DNA of 64,000 bases from contig NZ_JAAAPO010000004.1 in assembly GCF_009909235.1 (NCBI RefSeq), positions 62,001 to 126,000 on the forward strand, read 5' to 3'. Under the pieces are notes generated by a model, which worked only from the letters and a program-made list of their open reading frames with translations, was not told where the DNA came from and searched no databases. This DNA comes from Novosphingobium ovatum (lineage in GTDB: Bacteria > Pseudomonadota > Alphaproteobacteria > Sphingomonadales > Sphingomonadaceae). Made by a program: the position numbers and the translations under genes. This document shows, in pieces, positions 1-9,015 of the stretch (positions within the stretch are counted from its first letter, which is position 1; each line of letters starts with the position of its first letter).

Positions 1-1456
1 ACAGCGCGGCAATCTCGGCAAAGACATGGATGCTGGCCAGCATCACGCTCTGCCCCTGCACCAGCGCGTCCAGCATCCCCACCGCGCCTTCATGGCTGAA
101 CCCGCCATCCTGCATGGCCTCAATCGTGGCGGTGCCTTGACGGGCCATGGCGCCAGCGATCTCGGTCTGGTTGGCACTGGCGTCATTGGCCCATTGTGTC
201 TGCACGATCGAGGTCGCAAACGCCCCCGCCAGCGTCCGGGCAAAATTGGACAGGCCGGCTGCGGTGGCTTCCTCGCCCGGGGCGACAGTGGCCATCGCCA
301 GACCCGTGACCGGCACAAAGAACAGAACCATGCACGGCCCCGTCAACAGCGTGGGAATGGCCATCTGCCAAAAGGTGACGTCAGTCGAAAACCATGTGCG
401 CCATGCCGTGACGCCCGCCAACCCCAGAATGCCGATGCTGATCAACCGGCGCGGATCGACGGTTTCGGCCATTTTGCCCACGATGGGGGCTGACAGCACG
501 GCGAACACGCCCATCAGCCCGGTGGCATAGCCCGCCCAAGTCGCCGTATAGCCCAGGTTCTGTTGCAGCCACAAAGGCAGGATCACGATGCTGGCAAAAA
601 ACGCGGCAAAGCCCAGCGAATAGGTCCCCGCCGCCGCCGCAAAGCCGCGATGGCGGAACACCCGCAGATCGACGATGGGGTGCTTTTCGGTCAGTTCCCA
701 GATCAGGAACGCGCCAAAGCCCAGCGCGGCCACCACCGCCAGCACGCACATCTCGGTCGAGGCGAACCAGTCATGCTGGCGCCCTTCGTCCAGCAGGATC
801 TGCAAAGCGCCGACCCAGACGATCAGCAACCCCAGCCCCACCGTGTCGATGCGCGCGCTTTGCGTGGGATCGGGTTGGCCGCGCAACAGCGTCATCAACA
901 ACAGCCCGCCGCCCAGCGCCGCCGGCACGCCGATGAAAAAGATCCACGACCAGCCCACCGTGTCGCACAATGTCCCGCCCAGCACCGGGCCGATGATCGG
1001 CCCGATCAGCGTGGTCATGGCCCACATCACCGTGCCCAATGTCTGCTTTTCGGGCGGCAACAGGCGCATCAACAGCGTTTGGGCCAATGGCATGATCGGC
1101 CCGCCGCACAGGCCCAGCACGACGCGGAACCCCACCAGCATCCCCAGCGAGGTCGACAGCCCGCACAGCAGCGAGAATACGCCAAAGGCAAAGTAGCAGG
1201 CCAGAAACACCCGTTGCGCGCCAAACCGGTTGGCCAGCCATCCGGTCAGCGGCACGGTGATCGCCTCGGCCACGGCATAGGAGGTGATCACCCACGTCCC
1301 TTGTGATGCCGACACGCCCAGCGACCCGGCAATCGTCGGCACCGAGACATTGGCGATCGTGGTGTCGAGCACCACCAGCAGATTGCCCATCCCGATCAGG
1401 GCTGCGGCCAGCACCAGCCGCGCGCCGCTCAGCGGTGCGGTTTGGCCAGTGCTCAT
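1..1456 (-). CDS. emrB: DHA2-family MFS multidrug exporter, EmrB-like (3' end outside window)
   Basis: Inner-membrane proton-driven drug exporter, the pump of an EmrAB-type tripartite system. The frame stays open to the window edge, giving about 485 residues and lacking only the C-terminal tail. The N-terminus carries the DHA2 signature LDTTIANVSVPTIAGSLG (about residues 29-46). It is followed by a motif-A-like GWLANRFGAQR and a motif-C-like GPIIGPVLGG, with hydrophobic segments matching the 14-helix DHA2 class. The start is the ATG at 1456, whose ATGA overlaps the TGA stop of the upstream EmrA-like gene, implying translational coupling. The efflux genes lie in the order channel, adaptor, pump. 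The substrate cannot be read from sequence. Confidence 0.9.
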   Translation of the reverse strand, partial: MSTGQTAPLSGARLVLAAALIGMGNLLVVLDTTIANVSVPTIAGSLGVSASQGTWVITSYAVAEAITVPLTGWLANRFGAQRVFLACYFAFGVFSLLCGLSTSLGMLVGFRVVLGLCGGPIMPLAQTLLMRLLPPEKQTLGTVMWAMTTLIGPIIGPVLGGTLCDTVGWSWIFFIGVPAALGGGLLLMTLLRGQPDPTQSARIDTVGLGLLIVWVGALQILLDEGRQHDWFASTEMCVLAVVAALGFGAFLIWELTEKHPIVDLRVFRHRGFAAAAGTYSLGFAAFFASIVILPLWLQQNLGYTATWAGYATGLMGVFAVLSAPIVGKMAETVDPRRLISIGILGLAGVTAWRTWFSTDVTFWQMAIPTLLTGPCMVLFFVPVTGLAMATVAPGEEATAAGLSNFARTLAGAFATSIVQTQWANDASANQTEIAGAMARQGTATIEAMQDGGFSHEGAVGMLDALVQGQSVMLASIHVFAEIAAL

Positions 1457-2622
1457 CGGGCGATATCGATATCAGCCGTCATCGACAGGCCAACGCGCAA
1501 GGGGTGGGCGGCCAGTTCCTTTGGCTCCAGCGCGATGCGCACCGGCAGGCGCTGCACCACCTTGATCCAGTTGCCGGTGGCATTCTGTGCCGGGACCACG
1601 GCAAAGGCCGCCCCCGTCCCGCCCGAAAAGCCCACCACGGTCCCGTGATAGACCACGCCCGAACCATACAGGTCGCTGGTCAGCGTCACCTTTTGCCCGG
1701 CGCGTACCTTGGTCAGTTGCACTTCCTTGAAATTGGCATCGACATAGGCGGTCTGCACGGGAACGACCACCATCAGCGCCTTGCCCGGTTCGGCGCGTTG
1801 GCCCACCTGCGCGGTGCGGCGCGTCACCACGCCATCAAATGGCGCGCGGATCACGGTGCGCTCCAGATTGACGCGGGCCTGTTCCAGCGCGGCGCGGGCG
1901 GCCAGCACTTCGGGGTGAGTGTCAGGCGCGGTGCCATCGATCAACACGCGGTTGGCTTCACGCGTGCCGGCGGCGGCGTCGCGGTTGGCGGCGGCCAGCG
2001 CCACGGCGGCCTGCGCGCTGCGCAGATTGGCCTGTGCGGTGGCGGCGGCATTGCGGGCGCTGCTCAATTCCTCGCCTGAAACGGAACCAGAAGCGGCCAG
2101 CGCTTCCCGCCGTTTCAGGTCGATGGCGGCGCGATCCGCGTCAGCCCGCGCGGCGATCAATGCGGCATCGGCGCGGGCCTGATCGGCGGCGCGGGCGGCC
2201 ACTTGCGCGCCCAGCCCCATGTCGGTGGCGGACAACCCGCGCACCCGCCGCAAAGTCAGCGCCAGATCGGCCTGTGCGCGGGCCAGCGCCAGACGGGCAT
2301 CGGTATCCTCCAGCCGGATAAGCACATCGCCCGCGCGCACCGTGGCGGTGTCTTGCACCAGAACCTGTTGCACCGGCGCGCTGATCTGGGCGCTGATTTG
2401 CGCCACATCGGCCCCGACATAGGCGTTGTCGGTTTCGACATGGCGGCTGGCGACAAAATAGTCATAGCCGCCATAGGCCAGCGCCGCGACCGCTACGCCC
2501 AGACCAAAGCGCAGGAACAGCCCCTTGCGCTTGTCGGCGCGGGCGGAGTCCTGCGCGGCTTCCTGTGCGGCGGCTTCCTCGGCGTGGATCAGGGCGATCT
2601 TGGATTGCGGGGTGCTTGACAT
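1453..2622 (-). CDS. emrA: HlyD/EmrA-family membrane fusion protein of efflux system
   Basis: Periplasmic adaptor linking the EmrB-like pump to the outer-membrane channel. The 389-residue protein has a short cytoplasmic head, one membrane anchor at about residues 34-56 and a barrel-sandwich/lipoyl half beginning VETDNAYVGADVAQISA (about 62-78). A long Ala-rich coiled-coil hairpin follows (about 105-240), then the second lipoyl half with VIRAPFDGVVTRR and a beta-barrel. This order is typical of EmrA. Its stop overlaps the emrB start by four bases, and it follows the channel gene after 12 bases. The role is certain at family level; the substrate is unknown. Confidence 0.93.
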   Translation of the reverse strand: MSSTPQSKIALIHAEEAAAQEAAQDSARADKRKGLFLRFGLGVAVAALAYGGYDYFVASRHVETDNAYVGADVAQISAQISAPVQQVLVQDTATVRAGDVLIRLEDTDARLALARAQADLALTLRRVRGLSATDMGLGAQVAARAADQARADAALIAARADADRAAIDLKRREALAASGSVSGEELSSARNAAATAQANLRSAQAAVALAAANRDAAAGTREANRVLIDGTAPDTHPEVLAARAALEQARVNLERTVIRAPFDGVVTRRTAQVGQRAEPGKALMVVVPVQTAYVDANFKEVQLTKVRAGQKVTLTSDLYGSGVVYHGTVVGFSGGTGAAFAVVPAQNATGNWIKVVQRLPVRIALEPKELAAHPLRVGLSMTADIDIAR

Positions 2623-2634
2623 CGGGGGTGTCCT

Positions 2635-4014
2635 TTATGCGCGATAGCCGCCGCCCAGCGCGCGGATCAGCGCGACATCCAGGGCAAAGGCACGGGTCTG
2701 AAGAGTGGCGGTGGCGCGGCGCGCGGCGATCAGCGCGTCTTGTGCGGTCAACACATCCAGATAGGTCGCCAGTCCGCCGCGATAGCGGTTGCTGGCCACA
2801 GTATAGGCGGCCTGTGCGGCGGCCTGTGCGGCCTGTGTCTCGGCCAGACGGGTGGAGAGCGCCCGGCGGCTGGCGGTGGCATCGGCCACTTCGCGCAGGG
2901 CGTTGATCAGCGCGCCGTCATATTGGGCGACGGCCGCGTCATATTCGGCCTGCGCGCCATGTTTGCGCGCGGTCAGGCGGCCCGCGTCAAAAATCGGCAG
3001 GGTAATCGCCGGCCCGACCGAGCCCATGTCTGATCCCGCGTTGAACACCCGGTCCAGCCCCAGCGCCTGTAGCCCCACCATCGCCGACAGGTTGACGTTG
3101 GGATAGAAAGCAGCCTTGGCCACACGGATGCGGGCCGATGCGGCCAGCGCGCGGGCGCGGGCGGCGGCAATGTCGGGACGGCGTCCCACCAGATCAGCGG
3201 GTAGATTGGCAGGCAGATCGGCGGGCGCGGTCACGCTGACGGCGGGGCGGGTGATCGCCTGCCCCCGCTCTGGCCCGGCGCCGATCAACGCGGCCAGACG
3301 GTTGCGGGCCAGTTCGATCAGTTCGGCAATGGCGGCCTGTTCGGCGCGGGCGCTGGCCAGACCCGCGCGGGCACGGGCGACTGCTCCGGTGTTTTCCAGC
3401 CCTTCGGCCTGACGGCGGGTGATCAGGTCCAGCGTGGCCGCGCGCACCTTGACCGCGTCTTGGGCAGCGTCCTGTTCGGCATATAGCGCGGCCATGTCGG
3501 CATAGGCGGCCGCGATCCCCGTCGAGACCGCCAGACGCGCGGCGGCCGCTTCGGCTCCGGCGGCGGCCTGATCGGCGCGGGCGGCGGCCAAGGCGGCGCG
3601 GTTGCGGCCCCAGAAATCGATCTGCCAATCCAGATTCAGCCCCACCTGGCCGGTTTGCAGCCAGCCCTTGGGCGCAAAGGCGGCGGGGAACAGATAGTTA
3701 TAGCTTTGCTTGGCGTAGCCAGCCGATCCTGATGCGCCCAGCGTGGGAAACAGATCGGCATGGGCGGCGCTGCCTTGGGCAGCGGCGGCGCGATAGCGGG
3801 CATCGGCTACGCGCAGGTCGGTCGCGCCCTTCAACCCTTCGGTAATCAGCGCGGCCAGTTGCGGATCGGCATAGCCTGTCCACCACTGGTCGGCGGGCCA
3901 AGTGGCGGTCGCGGCGGCAGGTATGGCGGCAGGCGCGGTTTGGGCCGCCACGGGCGGGGGCAGCATCAAAAGCATGCCTGCCAGCACGGCGCGGCCAATG
4001 GGGGGACGACTCAC
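2635..4014 (-). CDS. NodT/OprM-type outer-membrane efflux channel
   Basis: TolC-fold outer-membrane channel of the tripartite exporter, about 459 residues. A signal peptide (RAVLAGMLLMLPPPVAAQ) leads to two Ala-rich OEP repeats, the second with the usual DLPANLPADLVGRRPDIAAAR segment. No lipobox cysteine follows the signal, unlike many NodT lipoproteins. I chose the GTG at 4014 because AAAGGTGA lies just upstream. It also leaves room for a promoter whose -10 (4047-4052, minus strand) overlaps the operator at 4036-4050. The frame also has an ATG at 4035, but that would leave almost no leader. It is first in the efflux operon and divergent from the TetR gene. Confidence 0.9.
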   Translation of the reverse strand: MSRPPIGRAVLAGMLLMLPPPVAAQTAPAAIPAAATATWPADQWWTGYADPQLAALITEGLKGATDLRVADARYRAAAAQGSAAHADLFPTLGASGSAGYAKQSYNYLFPAAFAPKGWLQTGQVGLNLDWQIDFWGRNRAALAAARADQAAAGAEAAAARLAVSTGIAAAYADMAALYAEQDAAQDAVKVRAATLDLITRRQAEGLENTGAVARARAGLASARAEQAAIAELIELARNRLAALIGAGPERGQAITRPAVSVTAPADLPANLPADLVGRRPDIAAARARALAASARIRVAKAAFYPNVNLSAMVGLQALGLDRVFNAGSDMGSVGPAITLPIFDAGRLTARKHGAQAEYDAAVAQYDGALINALREVADATASRRALSTRLAETQAAQAAAQAAYTVASNRYRGGLATYLDVLTAQDALIAARRATATLQTRAFALDVALIRALGGGYRA

Positions 4015-4035
4015 GCGGATCACCTTTAAAACCAT

Positions 4036-4050
4036 ACTGAACGGTTCAGT
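4036..4050. promoter_or_regulatory. Perfect 7-1-7 palindrome, probable TetR operator 1
   Basis: ACTGAAC-G-GTTCAGT is a perfect inverted repeat around one central base. On the minus strand a TTGACG-like -35 (4074-4069) and a TAACTG-like -10 (4052-4047) with 16-base spacing would drive the efflux operon. The palindrome overlaps that -10, so a bound repressor would block it. Assignment to the adjacent TetR protein is inference from position and symmetry. Confidence 0.65.
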
Positions 4051-4079
4051 TATCCATTCCCCTTGCGCCGTCAAGCAAA

Positions 4080-4091
4080 AACTGTACAGTT
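4080..4091. promoter_or_regulatory. Palindrome AACTGTACAGTT, probable TetR operator 2
   Basis: A perfect 12-base palindrome whose half-site resembles operator 1 (ACTG...CAGT). Its centre is about 42 bases from the centre of operator 1, close to four helical turns. A plus-strand promoter candidate for the tetR gene (TTGCGC at 4063-4068, TACAGT at 4085-4090, spacing 16) has its -10 inside this site, which suits autorepression. Inferred, not tested. Confidence 0.55.
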
Positions 4092-4115
4092 CGGTTTAGA
4101 AAAGGAGTGGAGAGC

Positions 4116-4715
4116 ATGCGGGTAAAATGCGACAGCCGCAGGCGCTGCATATTGGATGCCGCGATCCAGCTGTTTCGCGACATCGGCTTTGACCGGGTCA
4201 GCATGGCCCAGATTTCCGCCCGTGCGGGCGGGTCCAAGGCGACGCTCTACAGTTACTTTGCCTCGAAAGAGGAGCTGTTTGCCGAGGCGATGGTCGACGC
4301 CATGCAGGAGGAGGGGCACAAGATGCTGGGCCTGCTGGACCCGGACGAGGCGGATGTGCCGCTGGTGCTGGGACGGTTCGCGCGGGCCTATCTGCATTTC
4401 CTCAGCCGCCCCGAAGGGTTGAACTGTGTGCGCACCTGCATCGCTAATGGCGGCGAGGGCGAGTTGGGCAAGGCATTGTACCGGCTGGGCCCGCAAAAGG
4501 GCTGGCGCGAGGTGGCGCAATATATCGCGCAGGTGATGGCGCGCGGCCTGTTGCGCCAGACCGAGGCGATGCCCGCCGCACTGCAACTGCGCGGCATGCT
4601 GGAGGCAGGCTATATCCAGCCGTTGCTATATGGCGCCGAACCCGAATTGCCGCTGGAGGAAGCCGCCGAGCGGGCGGTCGACACCTTCTTGCGGGCCTAT
4701 GCCGTGCAGCAATAA
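4116..4715 (+). CDS. TetR/AcrR-family transcriptional regulator
   Basis: One-component repressor, about 199 residues, divergent from the efflux operon and its probable local regulator. The N-terminal TetR helix-turn-helix is clear: ILDAAIQLFRDIGFDRVSM, then AQISARAGGSKATLYSYF and a KEELF segment. The C-terminal two-thirds is the variable ligand domain. An in-frame GTG lies at 4107, but AAAGGAG at 4101-4107 sits eight bases from the ATG at 4116, which I prefer. Two palindromes between this gene and the efflux operon are its likely binding sites. It converges on the PAP2 gene at its 3' end. The inducer is unknown. Confidence 0.9.
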   Translation: MRVKCDSRRRCILDAAIQLFRDIGFDRVSMAQISARAGGSKATLYSYFASKEELFAEAMVDAMQEEGHKMLGLLDPDEADVPLVLGRFARAYLHFLSRPEGLNCVRTCIANGGEGELGKALYRLGPQKGWREVAQYIAQVMARGLLRQTEAMPAALQLRGMLEAGYIQPLLYGAEPELPLEEAAERAVDTFLRAYAVQQ

Positions 4716-4734
4716 GGGGCGCTGCACACAGGCG

Positions 4735-5745
4735 TCATCGCGGCTGGCCGGATGCCCGGCAGGTCAATGTGCCCGTCTCGCGCCGCGGTGTGCAGAAATA
4801 GGCCGACAGCGCGCGCTCCAGCATCAGGGCGGTTAGCGCCAGAGCAAAGCCCATCAGCATGTCCGACAGGTAATGTGTGCCTTCGACCGGCGTGGACAGC
4901 AGCATCGCCACATTCAGCGGCACCAGCACATAGCGCAGCCGCCGCATGGGCCATGCCGTGACGATATACAGCGTGGCACACACGGTGTGAAAACTGGGGG
5001 CGCAGACCAGTCCGCGCAGCGCGCCCAGATTGATTTCGCCGAATGTGTGTTGGCGCAGGGCCGGGATGATGCTGCCCTGATACAGGTTGGTGGTGGGCAT
5101 ATAGGGGATCGGCCCATGCCACAGATATTCCAGCGCGCCTTTGGCCGGAAACAGCGGGAACAGTGCCAGCGTCATCGCCGCGCCCAACCAATAGGTGAAC
5201 AAAAAGCGCTGCGCGGCCGATCGGTTGCCCGACCATGCGATCGCCCCCAGCAGAATGACCGGCGAGACATAGATCGACCCATATGCCGCCGCGCCCAGAT
5301 GTTGCAGGATCGGGTGGTGGATGACGGTTTGATACCAGGTCAGCCAGTTGAAATGCAGTTTGGCGTCAAGTCCGGCCAGAAAGGGATCGACAAAGCCCTG
5401 CGTGTCGCTGGCCGCGGCATAGGAAGCGACCCCGCCGATGGCGCTGGCGCAGATCATCAGCATTGCATATTCGGAAAAATCGCGGGTGCGGCGTTGTGCC
5501 GGCGTCAGGCCTGGATGGGTCAGGAAACGGGCCAGCCCCAGCGCCGCGATGATCCCGACAAACAGCCCAAATGACCCGTCGCGCCAATTGATGCCCAGCC
5601 CGTTTTGCACCATCAACCCGGCCACGACCGCACCACTGCCCATCAAGGCCATCGCCAGCCAGCGCAGCGGAATGCCTGGCCGGTCTGGGCGCAAGGACAG
5701 GGTTTCAGGGGTTTGCCCAACAAGGCCAATGGGTTGTATGGTCAT
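4735..5745 (-). CDS. PAP2-superfamily membrane phosphatase/phosphotransferase (AUR1-like PAP2_3 type)
   Basis: Multi-span inner-membrane protein of 336 residues with the two best PAP2 motifs. These are CAPSFHT (PSFH replacing the canonical PSGH) and GTHYLSD with its His and Asp. The PSFH form and the helix layout resemble the PAP2_3 group, which contains inositol-phosphoceramide synthase (AUR1)-like enzymes, rather than PgpB phosphatases. It may remove or transfer a lipid phosphate head group. A diacylglycerol-kinase-fold gene lies just upstream on the same strand. A lipid-headgroup role is inference; sphingolipid chemistry would suit a sphingomonad, but the substrate cannot be read. Confidence 0.8.
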   Translation of the reverse strand: MTIQPIGLVGQTPETLSLRPDRPGIPLRWLAMALMGSGAVVAGLMVQNGLGINWRDGSFGLFVGIIAALGLARFLTHPGLTPAQRRTRDFSEYAMLMICASAIGGVASYAAASDTQGFVDPFLAGLDAKLHFNWLTWYQTVIHHPILQHLGAAAYGSIYVSPVILLGAIAWSGNRSAAQRFLFTYWLGAAMTLALFPLFPAKGALEYLWHGPIPYMPTTNLYQGSIIPALRQHTFGEINLGALRGLVCAPSFHTVCATLYIVTAWPMRRLRYVLVPLNVAMLLSTPVEGTHYLSDMLMGFALALTALMLERALSAYFCTPRRETGTLTCRASGQPR

Positions 5746-5848
5746 GGGTAGGCGTTCTCTTGGGGCAAAAGCCTGAATATCCGAGGGCTGGGCTATCTTG
5801 GGTCAGAGGGTGGGGGCGCCCGAAGATTGGCGCGTCCTTGTTGGCTTG

Positions 5849-6763
5849 TCACAAAAAGTTCAAGGGAAAAGGTGCAAGGTGAATATGTGACGGTGTTGCG
5901 GCGATAATGTCGCCATCAGCCTGGATCGGAATGCCGGGCGCGGCATCGACAGTGATTGTCCGGGCGCTTTGCCGGTGCCACAGCCGACTGCCCAGTGCGG
6001 GGTGCACAATCGCGGCCAAGGCCAGACGCAGCAGATTGCGCCGTCCGGCGCGGGGCAGGATCAGCACCTGAAAGCTGTCATTGCGCGTGCTGGCCCGGCG
6101 GTCGATCATCCACGGTCCGGCATAAAACCGGCCCTTGCACACGAACATCGCCTCGCCCTCGACACTTTGCCCGTCCACCTTGAAGCGGAAACTGTGCCGA
6201 GGCCAACGCCAGAGCATGCCCAGCGCCGCCACTCCATAAGCCAGCCGCCCGATCCGCCGTTTCAGCCAAGGCGAGACGCGCGCGACGACTTCGGCATCGG
6301 GCCCTACCGAGGCACAGCACAAAAAGGCCTCATCATTGATCAGGCCGAAATGGCTGGGCTGTGGCTTTCGTGTGGAGACAAGCCCGGCAAAGCGTCTGGG
6401 ATTGGCCGGATAGCGCCCTTCTCTGGCCAGCAGGTTGATCGTGCCCGAAGGATAGGTGCAATAGGCCGCCCTGCTGGCCGCTTCGCCGTTCAGATCGATC
6501 ACCGTGCGCGCTGTGCCATCGCCGCCATAGGCGCAGATCAGATCCACCCGGTCTTCGGACGAAATGCGAAACGTCCGGCTGTTTTCCACGCGCACGTCAT
6601 GGCCCTGCGCCATCAGGGCCTTGCGCAATTGCGCCAGCAGGTCGGGGCAAAAGCTGCCCGACGTGGGATTGAAGGCCAGCACAATCCGCAACCCGGGCAG
6701 GGGGGGATTGTCGGCGCTGGGGGATGGCGCATACGATGAGGAGAAGGGGGCGAATTCGGACAA
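5849..6763 (-). CDS. Diacylglycerol/lipid kinase catalytic-domain protein
   Basis: Soluble lipid kinase of the DAGK_cat family, which includes diacylglycerol, sphingosine and YegS-type kinases. The fold begins LRIVLAFNPTSGSF; the nucleotide-binding YGGDGTARTVID and the PSGTINLLARE segment follow, with an all-beta C-terminal half. The family is usually about 300 residues. The frame extends to a TTG at 6892 but contains no ATG before the domain. The TTG at 6763 (304 residues) fits the family length better and I use it with low confidence. It is upstream of and co-oriented with the PAP2 gene, so both may act on one phospholipid or sphingolipid. The substrate is unknown. Confidence 0.8.
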   Translation of the reverse strand: MSEFAPFSSSYAPSPSADNPPLPGLRIVLAFNPTSGSFCPDLLAQLRKALMAQGHDVRVENSRTFRISSEDRVDLICAYGGDGTARTVIDLNGEAASRAAYCTYPSGTINLLAREGRYPANPRRFAGLVSTRKPQPSHFGLINDEAFLCCASVGPDAEVVARVSPWLKRRIGRLAYGVAALGMLWRWPRHSFRFKVDGQSVEGEAMFVCKGRFYAGPWMIDRRASTRNDSFQVLILPRAGRRNLLRLALAAIVHPALGSRLWHRQSARTITVDAAPGIPIQADGDIIAATPSHIHLAPFPLNFL

Positions 6764-7287
6764 AGCAGGCTCGTTTAGGGGTAAGAGGGCCGGTGGTAGC
6801 CATGATGCTGCCGAATATCCACCTTTGGAAAACGGGCGGGTCCTTGCTGCCACTACCGCTTGCCGAATGCGGGGCCGTCCATCAAGATGCAATCCGTTGC
6901 AAATTCAGTTTGATCGCCCATTCCGGGGGGCAATTCCAGAAAATCTGGCGCGCGGCGGGTTTGGGCAATCACGCAGGCAATTTTGCAAACATGCGCTGCT
7001 TGCGGGCGAATCGGGTCCATCCGTTGCCCTTTTGCGCCTGTTCGATCGCATCGGCTGCTCAACCACGGTTCCAGCTACCGGGCCAGCGTTTGCCGCCAAT
7101 CTGTGGCCCTGTCTTTCCACCTTTGGCGATGCTCGCTAACGCGGGCTCGAGGCCGCGCGCAAAAGTGCTTTAACGTTTTGCCTGCGATTCTCTATGGAGG
7201 CTGGATTGGTTTTTTCCATCGCCACTTGCGCGGCTTTGCGCGACCGCCAGCCTGTATAAGGGCAGATCGACAGGTTTTTGAATTGCA
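6764..7287. other. Gap between lipid kinase and rlmJ, no gene recognised
   Basis: About 520 bases, or about 395 if the kinase starts at 6892. Open frames here look like random translations: no ribosome-binding site, no recognisable domain, unusual composition. A TATAAG hexamer at 7255-7260 may be part of the rlmJ promoter, but I see no well-spaced -35. No RNA gene or repeat was recognised. Confidence 0.5.
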
Positions 7288-8130
7288 ATGAATTATCGCC
7301 ATTCCTTCCATGCTGGCAATAGTGCCGATGTTGTGAAGCACGGGTTGCTGATCGCGCTTGTGCGGGCTTTGCAGCACAAAGACAGCGCGCTGACCCTGAT
7401 CGACACCCATGCTGGTTGCGGGCTGTATGACCTGAACGGTGAGGAAGCCGGGCGCACCGGCGAGTGCACGCAAGGTGTGCTGCGGGTCTTTGCCGATCGG
7501 GACCCTTTGCTGGACGATTACCGTGCCGCTGTGCAGGCGGTAAATGTCGGGGCTGATGCCGGAGAGGGGCCACAGCTCTATCCTGGCTCGCCCAAGGTTC
7601 TGGCGCAGTTGCTGCGCCCGCAGGACGCCCTGATCCTGAACGAAAAGCATCCCGAGGACGCCTATACCCTGCGCGGCGTCATGCGCGGCACGCCCGCGGC
7701 GGTGCATCAGCGCGACGCCTATGAGCTTTGGCTGGCGATGGTGCCGCCCCGCACGCCGCGCGGTGTGGTGGTGGTCGACCCGCCGTATGAGCAGACGGAC
7801 GAACGCGCGACGATCACAGCCACCCTTGCCGCGGCGCATCGCAAATGGGCGCATGGCGTGACCGTGATCTGGTATCCGCTGAAAGAGCGCTCCACCCATG
7901 CCCAGTGGAAGCACCAGTTGCGCAAGCTGGGCATTCCGAAATTCCTGAACGTGGAGCATTGGCTGTACGACAGCGATCAGCCCGGCATCTATAATGGTGC
8001 GGGTCTGTTCATCGTCAATCCGCCCTATGCCTTCACGCAGGCCCTGCCGCCCCTGCTGGAAGCCATGCGCGCCGCGCTGGCGCCCGAAGGGCATAGGGGC
8101 GAGATTACAACCGATTGGTTGGGCAAATAG
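7288..8130 (+). CDS. rlmJ: 23S rRNA (adenine-2030-N6)-methyltransferase
   Basis: Methylates N6 of A2030 in 23S rRNA using S-adenosylmethionine. The 280-residue length equals the family's. The N-terminus MNYRHSFHAGNSADVVKH is diagnostic of RlmJ. DTHAG (39-43) is the SAM-binding motif I region, HPED is at 121-124, and DPPYEQ (164-169) is the catalytic N6-adenine-methyltransferase motif. It stands alone with tRNA-Arg downstream on the other strand, so it is probably transcribed as a single gene. Confidence 0.95.
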   Translation: MNYRHSFHAGNSADVVKHGLLIALVRALQHKDSALTLIDTHAGCGLYDLNGEEAGRTGECTQGVLRVFADRDPLLDDYRAAVQAVNVGADAGEGPQLYPGSPKVLAQLLRPQDALILNEKHPEDAYTLRGVMRGTPAAVHQRDAYELWLAMVPPRTPRGVVVVDPPYEQTDERATITATLAAAHRKWAHGVTVIWYPLKERSTHAQWKHQLRKLGIPKFLNVEHWLYDSDQPGIYNGAGLFIVNPPYAFTQALPPLLEAMRAALAPEGHRGEITTDWLGK

Positions 8131-8359
8131 ATCAGCGCGCTTTTTGCCATTGTCGGCATGGCGGCGGCGCAGGTTGCAACAACACAATCGCGTCCGCGCG
8201 GCCCGCTGATCAAAGGTGACTGAGGGCCATCATTGCGTGCGATTTACGGTCACCGGCGAAAGGTGGCAGGCTTGGGGCGGCGCGCAATCGGGGTGAGCCC
8301 GCTTTTCCCTACCCATTCGGTACGGCGCGAGTCTTGATACGCGAAATGTTTGAAAAGAT

Positions 8360-8436
8360 TGGCGCACCCGACAGGATTCGAACCTGTGACCCCTGCCTTC
8401 GGAGGGCAGTACTCTATCCAGCTGAGCTACGGGTGC
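8360..8436 (-). tRNA. tRNA-Arg (anticodon CCG)
   Basis: Minus-strand cloverleaf with a 7-base acceptor stem GCACCCG/CGGGTGC. The D-arm lies in GTAGCTCAGCTGGATAGAG, the anticodon arm is CTGCC-CTCCGAA-GGCAG giving CCG, and the T-arm contains GGTTCGAATCC. The discriminator is G and CCA is genome-encoded (8362-8360). It reads CGG codons, in keeping with a GC-rich genome. Open frames antisense to it are the well-known tRNA artefact and are not genes. Confidence 0.97.
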
Positions 8437-8574
8437 GCTGGATGCTGGCCCGGTTAGCAGCGCTTTGCGTTCAGTGCCAGCCCCTTTCACATCCTTTTGC
8501 GGCAAAACTTTGCATTGGCTTGCGTTCGCCCGGTTTAGGGTTTTGGAAAGAGGCCGTGTGCTAGGACCAAGAGC

Positions 8575-8961
8575 ATGAACGCCATGCCGCCCGAATTCCA
8601 CGCCCAGATTGCCGCTCCGCAGGCTGATGCGACGCTGTTGGCGCAGTGGCGCGCCTTGGCCAAGGCGGCCAGCGCGATTGCCGCTTTGGCAGGGCCCAAC
8701 GTGGCGCGGCAGGCGGATGAATGTGTGCAGATCCCGGCGGGGTTGACCGGCGCGTCACAGCGCCGTCAGGTGCTGATCAGCCAGACGATCGGCGATCTGG
8801 TTGCCGTAATGGAACCGGGGCTCAAGGCTTTGCTCGAGGTGCATGCGCGTGGGGTTTGCGCGCAAGCCCCGGCCTTGGCGTTGTGGCAGGAATTTGTCGC
8901 CGCGCGTCAGGCACTGGTGATGTTGGCCGCGCCGGCTGCCGACAATTGCGACCGCGTCTGA
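8575..8961 (+). CDS. Hypothetical protein, 128 residues
   Basis: I do not recognise a named family. The protein is Ala-rich and probably all-helical and cytosolic, with no signal peptide or membrane span. The middle part (SQRRQVLISQTIGDLVAVMEP) reads as amphipathic helix. It carries four Cys residues, one near the C-terminus. Real-gene evidence is the compact start after the tRNA region, coding-like third-position GC, and co-orientation with mmcB 54 bases downstream. It may be a lineage-restricted sphingomonad protein. Confidence 0.6.
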   Translation: MNAMPPEFHAQIAAPQADATLLAQWRALAKAASAIAALAGPNVARQADECVQIPAGLTGASQRRQVLISQTIGDLVAVMEPGLKALLEVHARGVCAQAPALALWQEFVAARQALVMLAAPAADNCDRV

Positions 8962-9015
8962 ACGGCTGACCGCAATCGCCCTTTTGGGCGGGTTGCAAGT
9001 TCTCTTTATGTTCCT

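Noticed and set aside
8334..8564. A 76-codon frame containing [17 protein letters not shown] across tRNA-Arg.
   Set aside because: This is the well-known false protein produced by translating antisense to a tRNA gene.
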